The notes: generated from the sequence alone by a model not told the origin. A stretch of 64,000 nt of DNA from Solilutibacter pythonis (GCF_003697345.1 NZ_RFLY01000001.1:186001-250000); one strand, 5' to 3'; counted from the stretch's first letter, positions 17,495 to 25,162 are shown. Translations and numbers: made by a program.

Positions 17495-18634
17495 TTATTT
17501 TTCCGACTTCCACGGGTCCGAGAACCTCGGGTCTTTCAGGAAGGCTTGGTCAGTCAGTGATTTTAGGAAATTCAGCAGGTCCCGCTTCTCTTGTTCGGTA
17601 AGGTCGATTTTCGAGATGAGTCCGCTTTTGTAGGGGTTCATTCGGCCATCGCCCTGGTTCGGGCCGGACGTGGTGATGCGTCCCCCCTGGGAGTACTGCT
17701 CGATGACGTCCTCCAGCGTGGCAACGCTGCCGTCGTGCATGTAAGGGGCGGTGACTTCGATATTCCTCAGGCTGGGCGCCCGGAAGGCGCCCATGTCCTC
17801 AGGCTTCCCAGTGACCTCGAATACGCCCCGATTCGGGTACGGATAGCCGCCCTTGCCGTCGATGTTGTACAGCCCATTGTTGTGGAACAGCGTTTCGATG
17901 GAGCGGCTTTTCTTGTGTACCACCTGGTCGTTGAAGTTGAAACTGCCATGGCAGTGGTGACATTCGGCTTTTTCGCCGAAGAACAGCGCCATGCCACGCG
18001 TTTCGGAATCCGACAGCGTCCCTTTGCCTTGCAGGTAGTGGTCGTAACGGCTGTCGACCGAGACCATGGAGCGCTGGAAGGCCGCGATGGCCTTGATTAC
18101 CGTGCCCATATTCAATGGATCGGCTTCGCCCGGGAAGGATTGCTTGAACAACGGCGGGTAGATCGGTTCGGCCCGCAGGCGATCGAGCACTTCCGGCCGG
18201 TTTGCGTCGTTGACCCCCATTTCAATGGGGTCGTCGCCGAACAGTGGAGTTTCCATTTGCCGTTCCAGCGAAACCAGCGCCGGACTTGCCCAGTTGTAGG
18301 TCGCATGCCAGGCGCTGTTGGCCAGGCTTGGCGCATTGCGATGCGTGCGCTCTCCGGTCGAGCCCAGGGATACTGGCCGTCCATCGGTGAAGGCCCGGTT
18401 CTGGTGGTGGCACGAGGCGCATGACAGCGTGCCGTTTCCGGATAGGCGCATGTCGTAGAACAGGCGCCTGCCGAGTTCCACTTTCGCAACCGACATGGGG
18501 TTGCCCTCCGGCACCCGGGGTTCGGGTATGTGCGAGGGCAGGTCCCACGACCAGGCAGTCATGGCGGCCGTGGCCAGGGCCGCCACGGGCAACGCCGCCA
18601 AACCGATCACGGCGAGCAAGGTTCGGCGCGTCAT
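17495..18634 (-). CDS. mbnH: Di-haem peroxidase-like enzyme MbnH
   Basis: MauG/bacterial cytochrome c peroxidase-type periplasmic enzyme. Its characterised methanotroph relative oxidises a Trp of MbnP to kynurenine. The 379-residue protein has an N-terminal signal/anchor (RRTLLAVIGLAALPVAAL), two c-type haem sites (CASCH at 72-76 and CHHCH at 225-229) and the PYMHDGS motif with Tyr298, a candidate axial or catalytic residue as in MauG. The ATG at 18634 overlaps the mbnP stop (ATGA); the longer frame reaching 18757 lies inside mbnP. The pairing with MbnP right before mbnA supports MbnH rather than a general peroxidase. Confidence 0.88.
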   Translation of the reverse strand: MTRRTLLAVIGLAALPVAALATAAMTAWSWDLPSHIPEPRVPEGNPMSVAKVELGRRLFYDMRLSGNGTLSCASCHHQNRAFTDGRPVSLGSTGERTHRNAPSLANSAWHATYNWASPALVSLERQMETPLFGDDPIEMGVNDANRPEVLDRLRAEPIYPPLFKQSFPGEADPLNMGTVIKAIAAFQRSMVSVDSRYDHYLQGKGTLSDSETRGMALFFGEKAECHHCHGSFNFNDQVVHKKSRSIETLFHNNGLYNIDGKGGYPYPNRGVFEVTGKPEDMGAFRAPSLRNIEVTAPYMHDGSVATLEDVIEQYSQGGRITTSGPNQGDGRMNPYKSGLISKIDLTEQEKRDLLNFLKSLTDQAFLKDPRFSDPWKSEK

Positions 18635-19521
18635 TGCTTTGGACGCACGCGAAATATGGGTGAACGCCCGGGTTTGACCGGGGCGTCCTCGTCGAGCGTA
18701 AGCCCTAGCTGCCTGAATATGGTGTCGCATTCCGGGTCGTCCGGCGCACTCATGCAACCGACCGCGCCTTGGCTGTCTTCCGAAATACGGCTGGTCTGGA
18801 ACAACGCCGCCAGGTCCAATTCGATCCGTTGGTTGGCTGGATCGAATGGATCCATCACCAGTGGAATGCGATTCGAGCGCAGGCAGGAGATCGTCGCGTC
18901 CGTGACCGGGTTGCCGGTACAGCCGGTGGAACCCAGATGCACGTACCAGGATGCGGAGCGGGAGCCATCCGCCTTGACGACGCCGCCTTCCGGGTCGATC
19001 TCCACCTTGATGAACTTGCGGCCCGCCTGCCAGCTCCAGCCCATGGCGAGAATGTCCAGCGGCGCGCCTTCCAATTCCGTGCTGGTGTGGTTCAGCGGCG
19101 AAGGCACGCCGACGGTAAAGGCCAGGCCGGTGTAGCGACCTGCCGGCACCGTCCCGCTGACCAGCATGTTGGTGTCAGGCGTGCCGCCAACGCATGCGCC
19201 AGTGGCATCCTCGAAATCGAGCAGCGCCACCTGTTCGTTCTGCCAATCGTTGGCGGTCAGGGTGATGGGCGTCCGTATGCCGTCGGCATCGATCAACGCC
19301 ACGTCCTGTACGTAGAAGCGCGCATCTCTCAATGTCGCGCGCCTGGCATCGCTGCCGAGCGCGCCCAGCGGTTTTCCGCATCGCGCGGCTTGACCATTGG
19401 CGACCATCTCGAAGGTGATCGCCACAGGTTGTTGGGTCTCCGCAAGAGGTGTGGCGGCGCTTGCGTATCCGCAAATACCGATTATCGGGGCCAATGCCGC
19501 CGCCATGAGGGTCATGTGCAT
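18631..19521 (-). CDS. mbnP: MbnP-family periplasmic copper-binding protein
   Basis: Partner of the di-haem enzyme MbnH; known members bind copper and carry a Trp-derived kynurenine. The 296-residue product has a signal peptide (about 1-22). The mature part holds six cysteines (48, 110, 201, 213, 256, 265) able to form disulfides, and the family segment MGWSWQAGRKFIKVE (160-174), whose Trp162/Trp164 are candidates for oxidation. HLGSTGC near 195-201 is another conserved stretch of the four-Cys MbnP family. It lies 12 bp after the TonB receptor and overlaps mbnH, forming one transcription unit. Exact metal ligands cannot be assigned by eye. Confidence 0.87.
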   Translation of the reverse strand: MHMTLMAAALAPIIGICGYASAATPLAETQQPVAITFEMVANGQAARCGKPLGALGSDARRATLRDARFYVQDVALIDADGIRTPITLTANDWQNEQVALLDFEDATGACVGGTPDTNMLVSGTVPAGRYTGLAFTVGVPSPLNHTSTELEGAPLDILAMGWSWQAGRKFIKVEIDPEGGVVKADGSRSASWYVHLGSTGCTGNPVTDATISCLRSNRIPLVMDPFDPANQRIELDLAALFQTSRISEDSQGAVGCMSAPDDPECDTIFRQLGLTLDEDAPVKPGRSPIFRVRPKQ

Positions 19522-19533
19522 GTCGTCCTCCGG

Positions 19534-21720
19534 TCAGAAGCGGGTGCCGAGCGTGACGTTCACGCTGCGCCCCTCTTCGTAGCTGAAGGTGTTGGCCATG
19601 GATTGCTGGTAGGTGGCGTATTCCTTGTCGAACAGGTTGGTGACGCCGACATCGACGCGGTATCGACGGTGCTCGTAGCCCACCCCGACATCGTGGGTGG
19701 CGTAACCGCTGCGCCGGCGCAGTAGCGTCGAATCGTAATCTTGCGCGCGCACGAACTGGCCGAGGTAGTGCAGGGACCAGTGGCCGTCCAGCCGGTATCG
19801 GGTGCCAAGGGCCAGCTTGTCGGGAGGCGCATACAGGTGGGCGCCAGTCTGGGCGTTCTTCGAGCGCAGCCGCGAATAACCCAGGCCCAGGGCCAGGTCG
19901 TTCCGGACGTAGGCCACCTCCAGCTCGCCCCCGCGTCTTTGGCCCTTGGCGACGTTGAGCCGCTGGAATATGAGCCCGGTGCCGACGAACGGCGCTTCGC
20001 GCGTGTAGCGACCGACCGTCTTCTGCTCGATCATGTCCTCCACGTCCTCGGTGAAATAACTCGCTTTGATCCGTAACTGGTCGCCCGCACCGAGTACCTC
20101 ATCGAAGGAGAGCATGGCGCCCACCTCCTTGGTCTTACTGGCTTCTGGCCTGAGTGCGGGGTTGGGGCGGAAATTGAACAGCGCCCGGTTGGTGTTGAGG
20201 CTGCCGAACATTTCCGTCACGCTCGGCGCTCGAAAGGCTTCGCCGTAGCTGCCGTAGACCGCCAGAAACTCCCATGGCTGGTATTTCAGCGTGAACTTAG
20301 GCGAGACGCGGTCGTGGCTGGACGCGTTCTGTCCCGGTGAGGTCAGCCGGTAATCGTCGCGCCGAAGCGCGCCGATCAAGGTCCAGCGATCCAGAATGGA
20401 AACCTCATCCTGGACGAACAGACCCACGGCGCGCATGCGGCCATTGGGAAGCACCGTGTTGGCCTGTCCGGCCGACGTGTTTTCGTTGGTGTCCCTGTAA
20501 AAGTCCAGGCCATAAGTCAAGCGGTGGGATGCCCATGAGCCCGTCTCGAAACGGCTGCTGTTCTGCAAGCCTGCCCCGACCGTTTGGGTCATCATGGAGG
20601 TCGACGGCTGCCGTGGAACGGAGCGGCTCTCGCCATTGAGCTTGAATCGGGTCTGATAGACCGTCAGCTTGCCGTCGAGCAGAGGGAGATCGGCATCCCG
20701 AAAGGTCCAACTGCCGGTGTACTGTTCCTGGTTGCGCTTGAGTTTCTGGGAGAAGGGGAAAAGCAGGTTTCCGCCCGGGTTGGTGGGCCCCACCAGCTTG
20801 TCCGCGAAACGCTGGTAGCTCATCTCGAAGCGATTGCGTTCACTCGGGGAGAATCCGGCCTTGAACAATCCGCTCTTGAGGTTTCCATCGTTCGGATATC
20901 TCGCATGCTCGCCTCCCGCGCCAGTACGGATATCGCCGAAGTCGCGGTAGGTGGCGCTGGCCAGGAAATCGAACCGTCCCGCGCGCATGGCGGCTGAGAG
21001 ATTCGTGGAGGACGCCTCGTTGGCGCTGCGATAACCGGCTTTCACACGGCCGCCGAAGGTTTGGTCAGGCGACAGGAAGTCCTTGGCGCCGATGGTCTCG
21101 AACGCCATGACGCCGCCCAGGCCGCCACTGCCATAGGCGGCGGACATGGGGCCACGCACCACGTCCACCTGCTTGATGAAATCCGGGTCGATGAGCAGGA
21201 GTGTATTCACGCCGCCATCGTTGTTACGGCGGGCGCCATCGACGGAAATGATGATGCGGGGGCCTTGTAGACCCCGGATCGCCGGGCTTTGAGCGGCCGG
21301 ACGCGGGCCACCGCCATAGTTGACGTTTGGTAGTGTGCGAAGCACCGTTGAAACGGTGCTGGCCTGGGCATCGTCCAATTGCCCCCGATTCACGGTGGAC
21401 ACGGAAGCCGGCACCCCGAAACTCGAGTTGGGACTGCGAGTGGCCGTGACGGTGATCGTGTCCAGAACCGTCACCTTGTCCGCATGGTTCGATGAGTCAA
21501 CGGCCGCATCGGCGGCTTGTTGCGCATGCGCCAAGTTTGCGGTCAGCGAGCAGGAGGCCGCCAGCAACAACGCACACGGTGCAGAGGAACGTTTGGAACG
21601 AGATAAGGTGGAGGCGCTGGCGCGAGGCCGTGAACCGAACTGCGCATTGATGGCGGCGGCAAGCGCGCAGCGGCGCGGAAGCACAGGGACGGCACCCTGC
21701 GCGGAGGAAACTCCGAACAT
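19534..21720 (-). CDS. mbnT: TonB-dependent outer-membrane receptor, MbnT role
   Basis: Likely outer-membrane importer of copper-methanobactin. The 728-residue product has an unusually long N-terminus (about 45 residues) before a hydrophobic signal core (PCALLLAASCSLTANLAHA). A plug domain follows (DTITVTATR..., about 88-200, with GPRIIISVDGARR and VDVVRGPMSAAYGSGGLGG), then a beta-barrel ending in a C-terminal Phe (LGTRF). Overall it looks like the haem/haemoglobin-type receptor class. The far start is supported by GGAG seven bases upstream. It sits 12 bp before mbnP and 73 bp after a DUF2946-like gene. Substrate is inferred from the locus; another copper or haem ligand is possible. Confidence 0.85.
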   Translation of the reverse strand: MFGVSSAQGAVPVLPRRCALAAAINAQFGSRPRASASTLSRSKRSSAPCALLLAASCSLTANLAHAQQAADAAVDSSNHADKVTVLDTITVTATRSPNSSFGVPASVSTVNRGQLDDAQASTVSTVLRTLPNVNYGGGPRPAAQSPAIRGLQGPRIIISVDGARRNNDGGVNTLLLIDPDFIKQVDVVRGPMSAAYGSGGLGGVMAFETIGAKDFLSPDQTFGGRVKAGYRSANEASSTNLSAAMRAGRFDFLASATYRDFGDIRTGAGGEHARYPNDGNLKSGLFKAGFSPSERNRFEMSYQRFADKLVGPTNPGGNLLFPFSQKLKRNQEQYTGSWTFRDADLPLLDGKLTVYQTRFKLNGESRSVPRQPSTSMMTQTVGAGLQNSSRFETGSWASHRLTYGLDFYRDTNENTSAGQANTVLPNGRMRAVGLFVQDEVSILDRWTLIGALRRDDYRLTSPGQNASSHDRVSPKFTLKYQPWEFLAVYGSYGEAFRAPSVTEMFGSLNTNRALFNFRPNPALRPEASKTKEVGAMLSFDEVLGAGDQLRIKASYFTEDVEDMIEQKTVGRYTREAPFVGTGLIFQRLNVAKGQRRGGELEVAYVRNDLALGLGYSRLRSKNAQTGAHLYAPPDKLALGTRYRLDGHWSLHYLGQFVRAQDYDSTLLRRRSGYATHDVGVGYEHRRYRVDVGVTNLFDKEYATYQQSMANTFSYEEGRSVNVTLGTRF

Positions 21721-21793
21721 GAGAAAACTCCAACGATGATCGTGAACGCGCGCGCTCGGGCAGTCATCCCGTGACGACGCGATAGGCGACGGA

Positions 21794-22201
21794 TCAAACG
21801 TTGGAGGGCGGTGCGCGTGCCTGGTGTGTGGTTCTGAAACCTTCGGCTAGGAGGCGCTCGACAGGCGGCGCCTGGGGGGCGTGAGTGTTGAGGTCGGTCG
21901 CGGGGATGAAGGCAGGCGAGGGCGGAATGGCGATGCCGTGTACAAGCGGACACAGCGCGCACATGCCGCCGGAGGACATCGTTCCGGCGTCTTGCTGATC
22001 TTGATCGATGTCGATGCCGAAACCCGACAGGGGGACGGTTTTCATGCCCGTCCCCGTGCAGATGACGATGCTTTCCTTATCCGCCGAGATGGACGCCAGG
22101 GGCATGCTCGCTACGGCGAAGGTCTGCAACAGGAACGCCAGCGCAACGGCAATCGTGCCGAAGCGGTGCATCCTGTGACGAAGCAGCCTCCGAAATCGCA
22201 T
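21794..22201 (-). CDS. DUF2946-like small exported protein at the head of the mbn locus
   Basis: First gene of the minus-strand cluster. From the ATG at 22201 the product is 135 residues: a basic start (MRFRRLLRHRMHRFG), a hydrophobic signal or anchor (about 15-35), VICTGTGMKTVPL, then CALCPLVHG near residue 90. The C-x-x-C-P motif after the signal is the hallmark of DUF2946 proteins, often found beside TonB-dependent receptors. The Cys, Met and His residues could bind metal, but this is unproven. A longer frame reaches 22339 but adds an unlikely N-terminus; the ribosome-binding site at 22201 is weak (AAGAAA). Confidence 0.7.
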   Translation of the reverse strand: MRFRRLLRHRMHRFGTIAVALAFLLQTFAVASMPLASISADKESIVICTGTGMKTVPLSGFGIDIDQDQQDAGTMSSGGMCALCPLVHGIAIPPSPAFIPATDLNTHAPQAPPVERLLAEGFRTTHQARAPPSNV

Positions 22202-22416
22202 GTCGTTTCTTTTCTTGCCTGGATGCGTTGAGATGCAAAATACCCCGACGGCGATGCTACTGCCGTACTTCCTGGCAGTCCAGTGACGTAGAAGACAGTT
22301 CCAGACATCGCGGACGTGTAGACGTTGCACCCCCGCCATTGGTCTCGCATGCCGCCAATCATCGATGGCGCGCGCGATGTCCGTGTTCCTCGATGAAGGG
22401 TGTGGGATGAACTTTG

Positions 22417-22445
22417 TTGTCGAGGACGGGAAATGAAGCTATAGT
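22417..22445 (+). promoter_or_regulatory. Plus-strand promoter divergent from the mbn locus
   Basis: TTGTCG (22417-22422) and TATAGT (22440-22445) with an exact 17-bp spacer. It points away from the DUF2946-mbnT genes, toward a terminator 90 bp on. No coding frame follows it. Confidence 0.55.
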
Positions 22446-22451
22446 GGCGTG

Positions 22452-22555
22452 CTTCACTGCTGGGCGTGGGTGACTGGGAAACAAGACGCTGAGGATCCGT
22501 TGGCTGGCGCGTTTTCCGCTCCGCCCGCCAGAGCCCCGGTTCACCGGGATTTTTC
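22452..22555 (+). ncRNA. Candidate small RNA (promoter-terminator unit)
   Basis: About 100 nt lie between a good sigma-70 promoter and an intrinsic terminator, with no ribosome-binding site or open frame. It could be an independent small RNA, or the decayed remains of a tRNA-Gly transcription unit: 22511-22523 matches the tRNA-Gly 3' end at 12 of 13 positions. Start and function are inferred only. Confidence 0.3.
22536..22555 (+). terminator. Intrinsic terminator upstream of tRNA-Cys
   Basis: CCCGG, TTCA loop, CCGGG, A, then five T. The stem is short but fully GC. It would isolate tRNA-Cys from transcripts entering from the island. Confidence 0.55.
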
Positions 22556-22558
22556 GTT

Positions 22559-22588
22559 TGGACGGATCGCTTCGGCATCTGTCACAAT
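22559..22588 (+). promoter_or_regulatory. Probable promoter of tRNA-Cys
   Basis: TTGACG (22559-22564), 18-bp spacer, CACAAT (22583-22588), ten bases before the tRNA. tRNA-Cys needs its own promoter here because the upstream tRNA-Gly is 10 kb away and terminated. Confidence 0.5.
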
Positions 22589-22598
22589 CCACTTCGAT

Positions 22599-22672
22599 GG
22601 CCGGATGGCAGAGTGGTTATGCAGCGGATTGCAAATCCGCGTACGCCGGTTCGATTCCGACTCCGGCCTCCA
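22599..22672 (+). tRNA. cysT: tRNA-Cys (GCA)
   Basis: A 74-nt cloverleaf. The acceptor stem GGCCGGA pairs with TCCGGCC, the discriminator is T as expected for cysteine tRNAs, and CCA is encoded. The anticodon arm is GCGGA-TTGCAAA-TCCGC (anticodon GCA). Its last 19 paired and T-loop bases recur at 23121, marking an integration site. Confidence 0.97.
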
Positions 22673-22676
22673 TCGA
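22650..22676 (+). repeat. Integration-site repeat, copy in tRNA-Cys (attL-like)
   Basis: TTCGATTCCGACTCCGGCC, then T, then CCATCGA. The same 27 bases with a single change (T to G, at the discriminator position) occur at 23121-23147, 471 bp downstream, as expected when an element integrates in a tRNA 3' end. Confidence 0.8.
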
Positions 22677-22685
22677 AAACAGCAG

Positions 22686-22719
22686 AAAACCTCGGGAAAA
22701 CCGGGGTTTTTTGTTTTTT
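22686..22719 (+). terminator. Terminator after tRNA-Cys
   Basis: AAAACCTCGG, GAAA loop, CCGGGGTTTT, followed by further T-rich sequence. The stem holds one G-T pair. It lies inside the integrated relic, so it came with the element. Confidence 0.75.
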
Positions 22720-22850
22720 CTACCCGTTGCCTTGTGCGTCGCCGGATGTCGTTTTTGCGGAGCGCCCCGCAATTTTCGGGGTTGGCGACGCTTTTCGACC
22801 GACGCGATTGCGCACATGGCGCTGCGTTGTCGCTTCGCGGATGTGGCCGG

Positions 22851-23114
22851 GCAGGTGCGTGGGTCACGCAGTTGGCCGGCTTCGGTAGTGTCTGTCGCGG
22901 CCTTGGCGCGCAGGTCGTGGAATTGCACGCCCTCGACGCCTGCCGCCTTGCAGGTCTCCATCAACCACCGGCTCACCGCATTGGTTCCCACTGGGTTTCC
23001 GTGCAGGTCGACGATCAGGCGAGTGTTGATGCGCTTGCGCCCTGACTTGCGTTCGCGGATGCGTGCCAGCAGTTTGGCGAGGCCGTCGATCACGTTGATA
23101 CGTACCTTCTCGCG
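22851..23114 (-). pseudogene. Tyrosine recombinase (phage integrase) fragment
   Basis: On the minus strand, about 88 codons read REKVRINVIDGLAKLL...GNPVGTNAVSRWLMETCKAAG and then FHDLRAKAATD. This is the box II (H-x-x-R) part of a phage-type tyrosine recombinase. The N-terminal arm-binding region and the segment with the second His and the catalytic Tyr are missing, so it is inactive. It lies between two copies of the tRNA-Cys 3' end and explains them: a nearly deleted prophage or integrative element. Confidence 0.8.
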
Positions 23115-23120
23115 GGTTTT

Positions 23121-23147
23121 TTCGATTCCGACTCCGGCCGCCATCGA
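23121..23147 (+). repeat. Integration-site repeat, distal copy (attR-like)
   Basis: Second copy of the tRNA-Cys 3' end (TTCGATTCCGACTCCGGCC then GCCATCGA), followed at once by its own hairpin. It probably represents the original tRNA-Cys end before insertion. Together with 22650-22676 it bounds 471 bp of relic DNA. Confidence 0.8.
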
Positions 23148-23152
23148 TGAAA

Positions 23153-23184
23153 TGCGAAAGTCCCCAGGAATTTCCTGGGTCTTT
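23153..23184 (+). terminator. Hairpin after the distal att copy
   Basis: GAAAG-T-CCCCAGGAA pairs with TTTCCTGGG-TCTTTC. It probably was the native tRNA-Cys terminator, now displaced by the integrated relic. The T-run is short. Confidence 0.5.
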
Positions 23185-23376
23185 CGTTGTTTCAGGGCTT
23201 GGCCAGGGCGGGGGAGCTGGGGCTGGAACGAAGTGCGAAACGCCCGGGCCGCCCCCGTATTCCGGTGGGCGAGAAACGTGTAACCTTCCCGCCTGCCGTG
23301 TAGGCGAGTCGTCCCGAATGGCGGCCAGGGGGTCGCCCAAGCGACGCGCCGCGTGGTCAAGCGATCATCGCATCAT

Positions 23377-23463
23377 GCCCGGATGGCGAAACTGGTAGAC
23401 GCAAGGGACTTAAAATCCCTCATCCGCAAGGGTATGTGGGTTCGAGTCCCACTCCGGGCACCA
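23377..23463 (+). tRNA. leuZ: tRNA-Leu (TAA)
   Basis: An 87-nt class II tRNA. The acceptor stem GCCCGGA pairs with TCCGGGC, the discriminator is A and CCA is encoded. The anticodon arm is AGGGA-CTTAAAA-TCCCT (anticodon TAA), with a long variable arm. It completes the Gly-Cys-Leu tRNA order. Confidence 0.96.
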
Positions 23464-23523
23464 TTGAGCCGAATAGCCGGATGACGCATCGACGTCGCGC
23501 CGGCGCTTGTCCCGGGAGTTCCC

Positions 23524-25152
23524 ATGCTGCGCCACCTTGCCTGGCATTGTTGCATCGCTTTCGCGTTGGTTTCGTTGGTGTTGGCTCTGGGCGCGCATCC
23601 GGCCTGGTGGTGGGGGTTCGGTGTCGCCGGCACGCTGGCCGCGCTCGGTTTGTGGGACGTGTTGCAGACGCGCTCCACCTTGCGCCGGCTGTATCCGGTG
23701 CTGGCGCATTTCCGCTATGGGCTGGAAGGCATCGGGCCTGAGATCCGCCAATATTTCATCGAGCGCGATACCGAGGAGGTGCCGTATTCGCGCGAGCAGC
23801 GTTCGCTGGTCTACCAGCGGGCGAAATCGGTCAGCGACGTGGTGCCGTTCGGCAGCGAACTGGATGTCTATGGCGCGCGATACGAATGGATCAACCACTC
23901 GATGGCGCCGACGCCCCACCACGATGCCGATTACCGCATCGTCATCGGCCCCGATTCCGCCAAGCCTTACGCGGCCAGCGTGTTCAACATCTCGGCGATG
24001 AGTTTTGGCGCGTTGTCGGCCAATGCGATCCGTGCGTTGAACCTGGGCGCGAAGCGCGGCGGTTTCGCCCACGACAGCGGCGAAGGTTCCATATCGGTCT
24101 ACCACCGCGAGCATGGCGGCGACCTGATCTGGGAGATCGGTTCCGGCTATTTCGGCTGCCGCGATGACGATGGCGCTTTCAGCGCCGAACGCTTCGCCGC
24201 GCAGGCGCGCGATCCGCAGGTCAGGATGATCGAGTTGAAGCTGTCGCAGGGCGCCAAGCCTGGGCATGGCGGCGTATTGCCCGTGGCCAAGGTGACACCG
24301 GAGATCGCCGCCACCCGTGGCGTGCCGATGGGCGTGGATTGTGTTTCGCCAGCACGGCATTCGGTGTTCGATACGCCGGTTGGCTTGCTTGAGTTCGTCG
24401 CCGCGCTGCGCGAGCTTTCCGGCGGCAAGCCGACGGGTTTCAAGCTTGCCATCGGCCATCCCTGGGAATGGTTTGGCATTGCCAAGGCGATGCGGGAGAC
24501 CGGGATACTGCCGGATTTCATCGTGATCGACGGCGCCGAGGGCGGCACCGGCGCGGCGCCTTCGGAATTCATCAATCACGTCGGCGTGCCGATGCACGAG
24601 GGCTTGCAACTGGCGCACAACACGCTGGTGGGGCTGGGGATGCGGGAAAAGATTCGCCTGGGCGCGGCCGGCCGGATCACCAGCGCCTTCGACATCGCCC
24701 GTGTCATGGCGCTGGGCGCCGACTGGTGCAATGCCGCGCGCGGCTTCATGTTCGCGCTGGGCTGCATCCAGTCGCAAAGTTGCCACAACGACCGTTGCCC
24801 GACCGGCATCGCCACCCAGGACGCGCGCCGCTGGAAGCGGCTGGATGTCGCGGACAAGGCCGCGCGCGTGCACGCCTTTCACGACAACACGCTGAAGGCG
24901 TTGCGCGATCTGCTCTGCGCGGCCGGGTTGACGCATCCCCAGGAACTGGGGCCGGAACACATCCTGCGCCGCGTGTCGCCGACGGAGATCCGCGCCTACG
25001 GCAATCTGTTCGCGCGTTTGTCGCCGGGCGAGCTGTTGCAGGAGGCCCCGCCGCGGCACGCGGTATTCCGCGAGTATTGGGGCATCGCGCGCAGCGACAG
25101 CTTCGAGCCGCCGGTGAGCATTGCTTCGTTGCGGCTCAGCAAGGCGCTTTGA
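23524..25152 (+). CDS. FMN-binding glutamate synthase-like protein, membrane-anchored
   Basis: 542 residues: two N-terminal hydrophobic segments (about 5-25 and 28-47), then a GltS-type TIM barrel that in glutamate synthase binds FMN and makes glutamate from 2-oxoglutarate and ammonia. Seen motifs include NISAMSFGALS, GGFAHDSGEGSIS, QGAKPGHGG, IDGAEGGTGAAP, and the Cys cluster CIQSQSCHNDRCPTGIAT, which in GltS binds an Fe-S cluster. The amidotransferase and C-terminal domains of true GOGAT are absent, so the reaction is uncertain. It stands alone between tRNA-Leu and an arsC-like gene on the other strand. Confidence 0.85.
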   Translation: MLRHLAWHCCIAFALVSLVLALGAHPAWWWGFGVAGTLAALGLWDVLQTRSTLRRLYPVLAHFRYGLEGIGPEIRQYFIERDTEEVPYSREQRSLVYQRAKSVSDVVPFGSELDVYGARYEWINHSMAPTPHHDADYRIVIGPDSAKPYAASVFNISAMSFGALSANAIRALNLGAKRGGFAHDSGEGSISVYHREHGGDLIWEIGSGYFGCRDDDGAFSAERFAAQARDPQVRMIELKLSQGAKPGHGGVLPVAKVTPEIAATRGVPMGVDCVSPARHSVFDTPVGLLEFVAALRELSGGKPTGFKLAIGHPWEWFGIAKAMRETGILPDFIVIDGAEGGTGAAPSEFINHVGVPMHEGLQLAHNTLVGLGMREKIRLGAAGRITSAFDIARVMALGADWCNAARGFMFALGCIQSQSCHNDRCPTGIATQDARRWKRLDVADKAARVHAFHDNTLKALRDLLCAAGLTHPQELGPEHILRRVSPTEIRAYGNLFARLSPGELLQEAPPRHAVFREYWGIARSDSFEPPVSIASLRLSKAL

Positions 25153-25162
25153 GCGCGGCGGT

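Noticed and set aside
12000..23500. CRISPR array or phage-defence genes in the accessory region
   Set aside because: No regularly spaced repeats or cas-like frames; the content is explained by mbn genes, tRNAs and an integrase relic.
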